This document shows, one piece after another, positions 1-8,012 of a DNA stretch of 61,358 nucleotides (position 1 is the stretch's first letter; every line of letters starts with the position of its first letter). The notes beneath the pieces are model-generated. The model did not search any database and had not been told where the DNA came from. It saw nothing but the letters and a program-made list of their open reading frames with translations. The stretch is from Nocardioides sp. (GTDB lineage: Bacteria > Actinomycetota > Actinomycetes > Propionibacteriales > Nocardioidaceae). A program made the position numbers and the translations under genes. The stretch is from contig NZ_JACIXG010000024.1 of NCBI RefSeq assembly GCF_014360585.1, positions 1 to 61,358 of the forward strand. The letters are read 5' to 3'.

Positions 1-2
1 GG

Positions 3-140
3 AAGCAGGCCGACGGCTCGCCCGTCCTGGTCGGCGTCTACCTCTCCGCGATGGCGGTGATCACCCTGATCTCGCTGCTGATCGGCAAGGAGACCAGGGA
101 CATCGCGCTCGAGGAGACGCAGGAGAAGGCCACCGCCTGA
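3..140 (+). CDS. MFS transporter, C-terminal end (partial)
   Basis: Only the last 45 codons are in the window; the reading frame is open from the left edge to a TGA at 138-140. The peptide has one hydrophobic helix (VLVGVYLSAMAVITLISLL) and then a charged tail with GKETRDIALEE. A final helix followed by a KET(R/K)D motif is usual at the end of MHS-type (metabolite:H+ symporter) MFS proteins, so a dicarboxylate or osmolyte carrier is likely. Substrate cannot be judged from this fragment. Confidence 0.6.
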   Translation, partial: KQADGSPVLVGVYLSAMAVITLISLLIGKETRDIALEETQEKATA

Positions 141-145
141 GGGTC

Positions 146-151
146 TAACGT
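146..151 (+). promoter_or_regulatory. -10 element (TAACGT), leaderless type
   Basis: TAACGT lies 6 bases before the GTG at 158. That spacing would put the transcription start at or next to the start codon. No Shine-Dalgarno sequence is evident. Confidence 0.4.
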
Positions 152-157
152 GGCGGG

Positions 158-1117
158 GTGCCCGTCAGGATCCTCTCCGCCGCAGACGTACGCAGCATCT
201 TCACGCCCCGCCTCGCGCTGGAGTCCCAGCGCGAGGCGTTCACCCGGCTGGGAGCCGGGGAGGCCGTCCAGCCTCCTCGGCTCCTCGTCCCGGGGCCGGA
301 CGCGTCGGTCTCGTTCTGCTACTCGTCTCGGATCGCCCCCGACGCCCCCGCGGTGAGCAAGTTCGGCAGCGTCAACCCGGCCAACGCCGCCCGCGGCCTC
401 GGCGCCGTGCACTCGGTCATCACGGTCCTCGACCCCGAGACCGGCGCACCACGCGCGATCATCAACGGCGACAGCGTCACCGGCCTGCGTACGTCGGCAG
501 CGACCACCCTCGCCATGCAGCAGGTCGCACCCGACGCCAAGAGCATCCTCGTCGTCGGCACCGGCGCCCAGGCCCGCGCCCACCTCGACGCCTTCGCAGT
601 GACCCACCCCGACGCCGAGCTCCAGATCCACGGCCGCAACCGGGCTGCCGCCGCCGAGCTCGCCGAGTCCCATCGCGCCACTGCGAAGCACGATCTGGAA
701 CCAGCCGTACGCAGCGCCGACATCGTCGTCCTCTGCACCTCGTCCCTCGCCCCGGTGATCGAGGACGCCTGGGTCACCGACGGCACCACCGTGGCCAGCG
801 TCGGCTCCTTCGCTCCCGACCGCGTCGAGCTGCCGCCCTCGCTTCTGGGGCGCTCCACGGTCCTCGTCGACCATCGCCCGTCCGCGATGACCGACTCCGG
901 CCCGGTCGTCGACGCCATCGCCTCGGGGCTGGTCACCCCCGACCGGATCACCGACCTCGGCGCGCTCCTGACCGGCGCCGACACGCTGGACCGCGCCCCG
1001 GCGGACGTACTCGTCTATCTCTCGGTAGGCGTCGGCGTCCAGGACGCCGCCGCAGCAGAAGTGATCCTGGCCGCTGCCGAGGCGCGAGACGCAGGCACCC
1101 AAGCCCACCTCTCCTGA
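158..1117 (+). CDS. Ornithine cyclodeaminase / mu-crystallin family protein
   Basis: 319 residues with a GTG start. The family contains NAD(P)-dependent ornithine or lysine cyclodeaminases, alanine dehydrogenases and ketimine reductases. Visible marks are the N-terminal substrate region (KFGSVNPANAARGLGAVHSVITVLD), INGDSVTGLRTSAAT at about 108-122, and the Rossmann motif VVGTGAQARAHLDAF at about 137-151. Length is typical. The gene stands alone after an MFS gene and converges with the Nudix gene. Exact substrate is unknown; family assignment is firm, function only at family level. Confidence 0.85.
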   Translation: MPVRILSAADVRSIFTPRLALESQREAFTRLGAGEAVQPPRLLVPGPDASVSFCYSSRIAPDAPAVSKFGSVNPANAARGLGAVHSVITVLDPETGAPRAIINGDSVTGLRTSAATTLAMQQVAPDAKSILVVGTGAQARAHLDAFAVTHPDAELQIHGRNRAAAAELAESHRATAKHDLEPAVRSADIVVLCTSSLAPVIEDAWVTDGTTVASVGSFAPDRVELPPSLLGRSTVLVDHRPSAMTDSGPVVDAIASGLVTPDRITDLGALLTGADTLDRAPADVLVYLSVGVGVQDAAAAEVILAAAEARDAGTQAHLS

Positions 1118-1127
1118 CCCCTCGACC

Positions 1128-1227
1128 GCGAGAGGTCAATTTCTGATCCGCCGCGTCAGCGCGGCGTCAGGAATCGACCTCTCGGCGTCAGATACCGACT
1201 ACTCGGCGCCAGTCTCTGACTTCTCGG
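1128..1227. repeat. 21-bp repeat units forming a long hairpin between convergent genes
   Basis: One unit in reverse (1128-1148), a 16-bp GC-rich palindrome (1149-1164), then three forward units (1165-1185, 1186-1206, 1207-1227), each exactly 21 bp and the forward ones ending CTCGG. The first reverse and first forward units pair, giving a long imperfect stem (CGAGAGGTC with GACCTCTCG at the base) that could terminate both neighbours. Unit 2 and unit 3 run into the last codons of the Nudix gene. Confidence 0.7.
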
Positions 1228-2143
1228 CGGCCAGGGCTGCGGTCACCACGTCCAGGAGCGGGAGGTCGGCCAGGTCGGCGCGGGTCACCCAACGTACGTC
1301 GTCGGTCGTGCCGTCCTGCTCGACCACCCGGGGCTCGGCACCATCGGGAACGGAGGCGGCGAAGATGAGGTGGACGCCGTGGAACTCCTCGTGGCGGCCG
1401 TTGGGGGCGGTGCCGACGACATTGACGTCGTGCACGTCGAGCAGCTCACCCACCTCGCAGGTGAGACCGCACTCCTCGGTCACCTCGCGCTCGAGCGCCT
1501 TGCGCGGATGCTCGCCGAAGTCGAGCCCGCCGCCCGGGAGCGTCCACGAACCCGAGTGGTAACCACGCGGCGAGATCCGGGTGAGCAGCACAGCGCCGTC
1601 CGTCGGCCGGGTGATGAAGGCGTACGCAGCCAGGCGCTGGTTGCGGGTCGGCTCGTGCATGTCGAGGGCATCGGTGACCAGCGGAGACGTCGGGATCTCA
1701 CCGCTCGTGACGGCGGCCAGCGGCACCCAGGCCGCCTCGGCGGTGGAGCCGTCGACCTCCATCGTCTGCGGCGCGGGGGCGTCATGGGGCACCCAGCCGT
1801 CGTAGACGATCCGGATGGCGTGGGAGTTGACCCGCCGGCCCAGCCGCCAGGCCTTGGCCTGGTGAACGGAGTAGACCCGGGCGTCGACGCCGATCTCGAC
1901 CGGCACCCCCGCCTCCTCGTAGACCTCACGCACGACCGCGTCACGCGGGTCCTCGCCGTGGTCGATGCCGCCTCCAGGGAGCGTCCACCGCTCCTCCGGC
2001 GTCACCTTCTCCGAGAGCCGGCTGAGCAGGATCTCCGGCTCCTTGCCCGCGCCGGCCCGGATGATGACGGCGTACGCCCCCACCCGCTGCACCTGCGGAA
2101 GCTTGCGTCGCCGCCCACCGCGGCCCCGGTTTCGCGTCGCCAT
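1199..2143 (-). CDS. Tandem Nudix hydrolase (two Nudix domains)
   Basis: 314 residues from the ATG at 2143, which overlaps the TGA of the upstream reductase by one base (TGATG). A longer in-frame start at 2200 is not preferred. Two complete Nudix domains are present: box 1 at about residues 58-80 (GGIDHGEDPRDAVVREVYEE) and box 2 at about 205-226 (GGLDFGEHPRKALEREVTEE). Both keep the REXXEE core that binds metal. The likely role is hydrolysis of nucleoside-diphosphate derivatives, with unknown substrate. The last ten codons lie inside 21-bp repeat units, so the C-terminus may have been replaced by repeat DNA. Confidence 0.85.
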   Translation of the reverse strand: MATRNRGRGGRRRKLPQVQRVGAYAVIIRAGAGKEPEILLSRLSEKVTPEERWTLPGGGIDHGEDPRDAVVREVYEEAGVPVEIGVDARVYSVHQAKAWRLGRRVNSHAIRIVYDGWVPHDAPAPQTMEVDGSTAEAAWVPLAAVTSGEIPTSPLVTDALDMHEPTRNQRLAAYAFITRPTDGAVLLTRISPRGYHSGSWTLPGGGLDFGEHPRKALEREVTEECGLTCEVGELLDVHDVNVVGTAPNGRHEEFHGVHLIFAASVPDGAEPRVVEQDGTTDDVRWVTRADLADLPLLDVVTAALAAEKSETGAE

Positions 2144-3390
2144 CAGCTGAACGGGGGTCGGGAGTCGAGAGCCAGCGAGCGGCGACCGGCCCAGCGCCAC
2201 ACCTTGGCGGCCCGGTCACGGTCCTCGTCGGTGACCAGGTTGCCCATCCACCGCAGGGCCAGCGTCATCAGCCAGTCGGACCGCATCCCCGCAGGTCCGA
2301 GGGTGGACACCAGGCGCGGGTGGGTCGCGATCCCGGCCAGCCGGCGGGCGGCGGAGAACGCCTCCCCGTAGTGCTCACGCAGGGTCGCCGGCCAGGCCGT
2401 GGCCAGGTCCTCCCCGGCGACGATTGCGTCGGCGACCATCCGCCCCGTCTCCAGGCCGTAGTCGATCCCCTCGCCGTTGAGCGGGTTCACACATCCGGCG
2501 GCATCGCCGATCAGCGCCCAGTTGGCACCGGCAACACCGGAGACCGCACCGCCCATGGGCAGCAGCGCGGACTTCTCCGCCCGCAGCTCGCCCTGGAGGC
2601 CGAACTCTTCGCGGCACTGCTCGGTGTAGTGCCTCATCAGCGGCTTGATCGCGACCTCCGCGGGCCGCTTGGAGGTGGCCAGCGCACCCGCGCCGATGTT
2701 CACCTCGCCCGAACCCCCAGAAATCGGACCCAGCGGGAAGATCCAGCCATACCCCGGCAGCGCCGCACCGGACTCGTCACGCAGCTCGAGGTGGGAGGAG
2801 ATCCACTCGTCATCGGCCTGGTCGGAGGCGATGTAGGCCCGCCCGGCGACGCCGTAGACGGTGTCGCGGTGCCACTCCCGGCCCAGCACCTTGCCCAGCG
2901 GCGAGCGCACGCCGTCGGCGACCACGACCGACCGGCAGGTGACCTCGTGCCCGCCCTCGAAGACCACTGCCGCGATCCGCTCGCCGTCCCACCGCACATC
3001 GACCGCGCGTACGCCGTCGACCGCCGTCGCGCCGGACTTGATCGCCACGGTGCGCAGGTGGTCGTCGAGCTCGGTGCGCGGCACCGCCGACCCCCAGGAA
3101 GGCAGCGTGCCGCCAGGCCAGGGCAGGTGCAGCGTCTGGCCGAACCCGTGCGCCCGCAGGCCCTTCGAGACCGGGTGCGCGCGCAGCCAGTCCTCCAGCC
3201 CGAGCCGGACCAGCTCGTGGGTCGCGCGCGGAGTCAGCCCGTCGCCGCAGGTCTTGTCACGCGGGAAGACGGCCGCGTCGGTCAGCAGGACATCGACCCC
3301 GGCACGCGCCAGCCAGGCCGCCGCGGCCGAACCCGCGGGCCCCGCCCCCACGACGAGCACGTCAGCTGACTGCGGAAGGGACGAGGTCAT
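2143..3390 (-). CDS. Geranylgeranyl reductase family FAD-dependent oxidoreductase
   Basis: 415 residues from ATG 3390, chosen because GGAAG lies 8 bases upstream; longer starts at 3396 and 3438 are spaced worse. N-terminal FAD-binding motif VVGAGPAGSAAAAWLA, then RDKTCGDGLTPRA near residue 45, and the second FAD motif LIGDAAGCVNPLNGEGIDYGLETGR near 285, as in the geranylgeranyl reductase/PHBH superfamily. It is probably a reductase of isoprenoid chains, for example of a menaquinone or polyprenyl lipid, but substrates in this family vary. It is co-transcribed with the Nudix gene through a one-base overlap. Confidence 0.85.
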   Translation of the reverse strand: MTSSLPQSADVLVVGAGPAGSAAAAWLARAGVDVLLTDAAVFPRDKTCGDGLTPRATHELVRLGLEDWLRAHPVSKGLRAHGFGQTLHLPWPGGTLPSWGSAVPRTELDDHLRTVAIKSGATAVDGVRAVDVRWDGERIAAVVFEGGHEVTCRSVVVADGVRSPLGKVLGREWHRDTVYGVAGRAYIASDQADDEWISSHLELRDESGAALPGYGWIFPLGPISGGSGEVNIGAGALATSKRPAEVAIKPLMRHYTEQCREEFGLQGELRAEKSALLPMGGAVSGVAGANWALIGDAAGCVNPLNGEGIDYGLETGRMVADAIVAGEDLATAWPATLREHYGEAFSAARRLAGIATHPRLVSTLGPAGMRSDWLMTLALRWMGNLVTDEDRDRAAKVWRWAGRRSLALDSRPPFS

Positions 3391-3484
3391 GCGCATATCT
3401 TCCCAGAACCGGCCAACGGACCACGAAAGAACCCTCACCTCAGCCCGAACCGAGCCCCTGCTAGGTTATTGCAAGTTCTTCGCA

Positions 3485-3490
3485 TTAGAT
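3485..3490 (+). promoter_or_regulatory. -10 element (TTAGAT), leaderless type
   Basis: TTAGAT ends exactly 7 bases before the GTG at 3498, in a short AT-rich patch (3462-3490) unlike its surroundings. This favours 3498 as the start of a leaderless mRNA, although GTG 3519 has GGAAG 8 bases upstream. Confidence 0.45.
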
Positions 3491-3497
3491 CCTGGCA

Positions 3498-4577
3498 GTG
3501 AGCTCGGAAGGCCCCCACGTGCACGACCCTCTCGGCGTACACCGCCGTCGCCGGCGCGCGACCATCTGGCTCCTGGGCCTCCTCGCGGCCACCGTGGCGA
3601 CGATCGTCGTCGCGGTCGGGCTCGGCGCTGCGTACGTCAGTCCGGGGACGGTCGCCCAGATCCTCGGCCACCATCTCCTCGGCCTCCCCGAGGCAGGCTG
3701 GAAGGCCACCGAGGGGGCGATCGTGTGGAAGGTACGCCTCCCCCGCGTGCTCCTCGGCGCCCTGGTCGGCGCCGGCCTGGCCATCGCCGGCATGGCGCTG
3801 CAGGCGATGGTCCGCAACATGCTCGCCGACCCCTACCTGCTCGGGATCAACTCCGGCGCCTCCAGCGGCGCAGCGGCGGCGATCCTCTTCGGCGCGGGCA
3901 CCGGGCTGGGGGCGTACGCCCTGCCGGGCTCCGCGTTCGTCGGCGCCCTGGCGGCGTCCTTCCTGGTGTTCGCTCTCGCGCGCAGCGGCGGCCGGGTCAC
4001 CTCGCTGCGCCTGCTGCTCTCCGGTGTCGCCGTCGGCTACCTGCTCTACGGCCTGACCAGCTTCCTGATCTTCGCCTCGGGCTCGGCCGAGGGCGCGCGG
4101 TCGGTGATGTTCTGGCTGCTCGGCTCCCTCGGCCTGGCCCAGTGGAACGGCCTGCTCGCGGTGGTGGCGCTCGCGGTGATCGCCACCACGCTCCTGCTGA
4201 CCCTGTCCGGCCGCGGCCTCGACGCGCTGGCGATCGGCGACGAGACCGCCCACACCCTCGGCATCTCTCCCGACCGCTTCCGCACCCTGCTGCTGATCAT
4301 CGTGGCGCTGACCGTCGGCGTGGTCGTCTCGGCCGCCGGCAGCATCGGCTTCGTCGGCCTGGTCGTACCGCACCTGGCCCGTCGCGCCGTCGGTTCCGCC
4401 CACGCCGTGGCCATCCCGGCGGCCGCCCTCATGGGCGCGATCCTGCTCGTCTGGGCCGACGTGCTCGCCCGCGTCCTCCTCCAGCCCCAGGAGATCCCGA
4501 TCGGGATCGTCACCGCGCTCCTGGGCGCACCGTTCCTCATCGTCCTGATCCGGCGTTTCTCGGCGCGCGACGTCTGA
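3498..4577 (+). CDS. FecCD-family ABC transporter permease
   Basis: 359 residues with GTG start (alternative in-frame GTG at 3519). It is strongly hydrophobic with about nine or ten membrane segments, the WKVRLPRVLLGALVGAGLAIAGMALQ segment near residue 75, NMLADPYLLGINSGAS near 108-123, and GFVGLVVPHLARR near 280, the coupling region typical of BtuC/FhuB/FecCD permeases. It leads a three-gene operon (permease, binding protein, ATPase) for a siderophore-, cobalamin- or similar ligand. This actinobacterial subgroup is sometimes annotated as a putative F420-0 transporter; the ligand is not shown by sequence. Confidence 0.9.
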   Translation: MSSEGPHVHDPLGVHRRRRRATIWLLGLLAATVATIVVAVGLGAAYVSPGTVAQILGHHLLGLPEAGWKATEGAIVWKVRLPRVLLGALVGAGLAIAGMALQAMVRNMLADPYLLGINSGASSGAAAAILFGAGTGLGAYALPGSAFVGALAASFLVFALARSGGRVTSLRLLLSGVAVGYLLYGLTSFLIFASGSAEGARSVMFWLLGSLGLAQWNGLLAVVALAVIATTLLLTLSGRGLDALAIGDETAHTLGISPDRFRTLLLIIVALTVGVVVSAAGSIGFVGLVVPHLARRAVGSAHAVAIPAAALMGAILLVWADVLARVLLQPQEIPIGIVTALLGAPFLIVLIRRFSARDV

Positions 4578-4605
4578 CCACCACCCCATCACCAGGAGCC
4601 CCGAC

Positions 4606-5580
4606 ATGATCCGTCCCATGATCGCCACCGCAGCGCTCTTGCTGGCCACGACCACCGCGTGCGGCGCCGGCGCAGACGCGGCCGGCGACGAGGCCGCCGC
4701 CGAAGGCTTCCCGATCACCATCGACAACTGCGGCGCCGAGGTCAGCCTCGACGCCCCACCGGAGCGCGTCGTCATGCTGAAGAGCGCCGCGGTGCCCTAC
4801 CTGCATGCTCTCGGCGTGATGGACCGGGTCGTCGCCCGGGCCGGTGACTACCCCGCCGACTACTACGACGCCGAGACCCAGGCCGAGCTCGACGACATCC
4901 CGCTGCTCACCGACGAGATGGACACCAGCGGTCACCTGCAGATCTCCAAGGAGGTCGTGATCGGCGAGGAGCCCGACCTGGTCCTCGGCGAGGTCGAGAA
5001 CCTGTCCCGCGACACCCTCGACGCCGTCGGCATCGACCTCCTCGAGGAGCCGGCGATGTGTGCCGAGGGCGTCGCAGACCCCGGTTTCGACGACGTCTAC
5101 AGCCAGCTGGAGACCTACGGCGAGGTCTTCGACCGCGAGGACGAAGCCGCCAAGGCCGTGGCTGACCTGCGTGAACGCGTCACCGAGCTGGAGGCGAAGA
5201 AGGTCGGCGAAGGACGCACGGCCGCGGTCCTCTACCCCACCGTCGGCGGCGGGGTGACCTACGCCTACGGGACCAGGTCGATGGCCCACCCCCAGCTGGA
5301 GGCGGCCGGCTTCGAGGACGTCTTCGCCGACGTCGACGAGCGCGTCTTCGAGGTCTCGACCGAAGATCTTCTCGAGCGCGACCCCGACGTGATCATCCTG
5401 CTCCACAACACCGGCGACCCGAAAAAGGTCGAGGAGTCGGTCACCCAGCTCGCCGGCGCCGAGGATCTCACCGCGGTCAGGAACGGCGACGTGATGGCGC
5501 AGCTGTTCAACTTCACCGAGCCTCCCTCGGCGCTCTCGGTCGACGGTCTGGAGCGGATCATCGAGAGGTTCGACCAGTGA
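4606..5580 (+). CDS. FecB/TroA-like ABC transporter substrate-binding lipoprotein
   Basis: 324 residues. It has a short signal sequence (MIRPMIATAALLLATTTACG) with a probable lipidated cysteine at about position 19, so it should sit on the outer face of the membrane. ERVVMLKSAAVPYLHALG near 50 and GEEPDLVLGEVENL near 125 match helical-backbone binding proteins of metal-chelate uptake systems. Spacing to the permease is 28 bp, and its stop overlaps the ATPase start. The SAAVPYLHALGV and GHLQISKEVV features fit the group annotated as putative F420-0 binding proteins; this is inference. Confidence 0.85.
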   Translation: MIRPMIATAALLLATTTACGAGADAAGDEAAAEGFPITIDNCGAEVSLDAPPERVVMLKSAAVPYLHALGVMDRVVARAGDYPADYYDAETQAELDDIPLLTDEMDTSGHLQISKEVVIGEEPDLVLGEVENLSRDTLDAVGIDLLEEPAMCAEGVADPGFDDVYSQLETYGEVFDREDEAAKAVADLRERVTELEAKKVGEGRTAAVLYPTVGGGVTYAYGTRSMAHPQLEAAGFEDVFADVDERVFEVSTEDLLERDPDVIILLHNTGDPKKVEESVTQLAGAEDLTAVRNGDVMAQLFNFTEPPSALSVDGLERIIERFDQ

Positions 5581-6347
5581 TCGAGGCCGGCGGCCTGTCC
5601 TGGACGTACGGCGCCACGACCATCCTCGAGGACGTCGACGTCGCCTCCCACGAGGGTCGGGTCCTGGGTCTGATCGGGCCCAACGGCAGCGGCAAGACCA
5701 CCCTGCTCCGGCTGCTCTACGGAGCGCTTCGCGGCAGCGGCACCGTCGAGATCGACGGCGACGAGCTCACCGGGCTCCCTGCGAAGGAGGTCGCCCGCCG
5801 ACTGGCGGTCGTCGTCCAGGAGTCCGGCACCGCTGACCCAAATTTTTCGGGCGCCCTGACCGCCGGCGAGATGGTGCTGCTGGGACGCACGCCGCACCTG
5901 TCCGCCTTCGCCAGGGCCGGCGGGCACGACCTGGAGATCGCCGCGGAGTGCCTCGAGCGCGTCGGCGGGACCCACCTCGGCCCACGCTCCTTCGCCGCCC
6001 TCTCCGGCGGCGAACGGCAGCGGGTGCTCATCGCCCGGGCGCTGGCCCAGGAGGCGACCCATCTGCTCCTCGACGAGCCGACCAACCACCTCGACATCCG
6101 CTACCAGCACGAGATCCTATCCCTGGTGCGCAAGCTCGGGACGACGGCGATCGTCGTGCTCCACGACCTCAACCTGGCGGCCCGCTACTGCGACGACCTG
6201 GTGCTGCTCGACCGGCGCGGCGTCGCCGCCCGCGGCACGGTCGACGAGGTGCTTCGCCCCGAGATCCTGGAGCCGGTCTACTGCATCGGCGTCGAGCGGC
6301 TCGAGCTGCGCGAGGAGATCCACCTCCTCTTCCACCCGTTGGGCTGA
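5577..6347 (+). CDS. ABC transporter ATP-binding protein (FecE/BtuD type)
   Basis: 256 residues. Starts with GTG overlapping the TGA of the binding-protein gene (GTGA), so translation is coupled. Walker A GPNGSGKTT near residue 35, Q-loop at VVQESG, signature LSGGERQ near 142, Walker B LLLDEPTNHLD near 162 and the H-loop VVLHDLN. It is the energy-coupling subunit for the preceding permease and lipoprotein. It ends two bases before the end of the convergent PPOX-family gene, with no room for a separate terminator. Confidence 0.95.
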   Translation: MIEAGGLSWTYGATTILEDVDVASHEGRVLGLIGPNGSGKTTLLRLLYGALRGSGTVEIDGDELTGLPAKEVARRLAVVVQESGTADPNFSGALTAGEMVLLGRTPHLSAFARAGGHDLEIAAECLERVGGTHLGPRSFAALSGGERQRVLIARALAQEATHLLLDEPTNHLDIRYQHEILSLVRKLGTTAIVVLHDLNLAARYCDDLVLLDRRGVAARGTVDEVLRPEILEPVYCIGVERLELREEIHLLFHPLG

Positions 6348-6349
6348 GC

Positions 6350-6835
6350 TCAGACCTCCGGGTCCGCCTCGATCCGTGTCTCCGGCGCGGTCTCGTCATC
6401 CGGGTCGACGCCGGGAAGATGCGCCTCCCAGAGCTCGACGTCCATCACGTAGAGCCGCAACGACGCCTCCCCGCGCAGCTGCTCGGGCCGAAACGCCCGG
6501 GCCGTCCCGATCAGCCGGCGGAACGCCACCGCGCAGCGCTTCTCTAGCTCGAAGTCGGGCACCTGGCGGGCCATCCCGGTGACGTACGCAGCGCTCGCCC
6601 CGGAGCCCGGCGGCACCGAGGAGTCGAAGATGACCCCGGCCACGCGCGGATCGCGGAGGATGTTGCGGGAGTGCTGGGCGTCGGGAGCCGAGACCCAGTA
6701 GAGGGCCCGGTAGCCGTCGTGCGAGAAGTAGACCGGCGACGTTCGCGGCCGTCCGTCGGGATCCGATGTCGCCAGCACCAGGTAGGCGACTTCGTCGACG
6801 ATTCCACGGACGTGTCTGTCCAGATCAGCTGCCAT
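6350..6835 (-). CDS. Pyridoxamine 5'-phosphate oxidase family protein
   Basis: 161 residues. The split-barrel fold is suggested by YLVLATSDPDGRPRTSPVYFSHDGYRALYWVSAP (about 18-51), the usual flavin- or F420-binding opening of PPOX-type proteins, followed by HSRNILRDPRVAGVIFDSS. It is shorter than true PdxH and lacks its C-terminal signature, so it is more likely a flavin- or F420-dependent reductase or a FMN-binding stress protein. ATG 6835 follows TACCCT by 7 bases, suggesting a leaderless transcript. Confidence 0.75.
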   Translation of the reverse strand: MAADLDRHVRGIVDEVAYLVLATSDPDGRPRTSPVYFSHDGYRALYWVSAPDAQHSRNILRDPRVAGVIFDSSVPPGSGASAAYVTGMARQVPDFELEKRCAVAFRRLIGTARAFRPEQLRGEASLRLYVMDVELWEAHLPGVDPDDETAPETRIEADPEV

Positions 6836-6842
6836 ACCCCTG

Positions 6843-6848
6843 AGGGTA
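6843..6848 (-). promoter_or_regulatory. -10 element (TACCCT), leaderless type
   Basis: TACCCT on the minus strand is separated by exactly 7 bases from the ATG at 6835. Confidence 0.4.
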
Positions 6849-6861
6849 GGCGACTTCGCCC

Positions 6862-6893
6862 GCGCTGCGCGCGGTCAATCTCGCGCGCAGCGC
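6862..6893. terminator. GC-rich hairpin downstream of the glycerophosphodiesterase gene
   Basis: Perfect 12-bp stem (GCGCTGCGCGCG paired with CGCGCGCAGCGC) with an 8-base loop, 22 bases after the stop of the minus-strand gene at 6915. Weaker outer pairing (GAGGGT with ACCCTC) extends it. There is no clear U-run, so it may stabilise the 3' end rather than act alone as a terminator. Confidence 0.5.
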
Positions 6894-6914
6894 TCGACCT
6901 CGTTCACCCTCGTC

Positions 6915-7982
6915 TCAGCTGCGCCCCTTGTACGCGCGCGGCAGCTTGAACCCGTGCTGTGCCAGCACGTCGCGGAGCACGTCCGGCTTGTCGGTGATCA
7001 GTCCGTCGATCCCGAGGCCGATCAGGTGCTCCATCGTGGCCACGTCGTCGACCGTCCACGGCACGACCGCCATCCCGCGGGCGTGGGCCGCATCGACCAG
7101 CTCCTGGGTCGTGAACGGCACGTAGCCCGGGTCGGACACCGAGCCGCCCTGCGGATCCCCGTGAACAGGCGAGACCGCATCCGCTCCGAACGAGTCCGCG
7201 GCCGCGACGTACCGTTCCTGGAGCGATCCCTCGAAGTCGTCGATGTCGATCCCACCCAGCCACGGCGAGGCGCCCGGCTGTCCCTGCTGGAGGAACTGCT
7301 GTCCGTTGGTCAGCGCGACGATCGGCAGCCGCGGCTCGACCTCCCGGACCCGCTTCAGCGCACCCCAGTCGAAGCTCTGGATGGTGACCTGGTTACGAAT
7401 GTGCGCCCGCCTGATCTCGGCCAGGACGGCGCGCACGAACTGCTCGCGCGGCGCAGTCTGCTCCGGCGCCCCTGCCTCGACCTTCGTCTCCACATTCAGC
7501 TCGACCTGGCCGGCGTGGTAGCTGTTGACCAGCGCGAACACCTCCGAGAGCAACGGCATCCGCTCCCCCGGCGACAGCTCCTGTCCGGGGAACTGCGGCT
7601 GTCGCATCGACCCACAGTCGATCGTCCGCACCTGGGCGAGCGTCAGGTCCTTGATGTAGGTCCGGTTCGGGACGTACGGGAACTCGGGGTCGCCAGGGAA
7701 GGCGGGCTCGGTGTCGACGCACTTGGCCGGGTTCGGGTCCCGATCATGCGTCACGACCGCGTAGCCGTCCTCGGTGATCTGCACGTCGAGCTCGAGGGTG
7801 CTGACCCCCAGCTCGAGCGCCCGCGCGAAGGCGGGCAACGTGTTCTCCACCGTCAGCGCGACGCCACCGCGATGCGCCTGGAGGTCGAAGGTACGCGGAT
7901 CGTTCGCGGCGTACGCCGGTGTGCTGATCGCACTCGCCAGGAGCGCGACGGACACGAGGAGGCCTGCTCGGACACGTCTCAT
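6915..7982 (-). CDS. Secreted glycerophosphodiester phosphodiesterase
   Basis: 355 residues with an N-terminal signal peptide (RRVRAGLLVSVALLASAISTPAYA, cleavage after AYA at about 25). The GDPD catalytic set is visible: AHRGG near 36, ENTLPAF near 46, ELDVQITEDGYAVVTHD near 63-80 (E, D and the second H), and later ETKVE and PWTVDD, which match family motifs. It would hydrolyse glycerophosphodiesters outside the cell to glycerol-3-phosphate plus an alcohol. It is monocistronic. Confidence 0.92.
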   Translation of the reverse strand: MRRVRAGLLVSVALLASAISTPAYAANDPRTFDLQAHRGGVALTVENTLPAFARALELGVSTLELDVQITEDGYAVVTHDRDPNPAKCVDTEPAFPGDPEFPYVPNRTYIKDLTLAQVRTIDCGSMRQPQFPGQELSPGERMPLLSEVFALVNSYHAGQVELNVETKVEAGAPEQTAPREQFVRAVLAEIRRAHIRNQVTIQSFDWGALKRVREVEPRLPIVALTNGQQFLQQGQPGASPWLGGIDIDDFEGSLQERYVAAADSFGADAVSPVHGDPQGGSVSDPGYVPFTTQELVDAAHARGMAVVPWTVDDVATMEHLIGLGIDGLITDKPDVLRDVLAQHGFKLPRAYKGRS

Positions 7983-8012
7983 GCCCGCCAGGATCCCGCA
8001 GGCGGATGGCCG

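Noticed and set aside
3391..3497. Cobalamin riboswitch or IdeR box before the FecCD-type operon
   Set aside because: The gap is only about 107 bp with no B12-box or conserved riboswitch pattern; CTAGGTTA is only a partial IdeR half-site.
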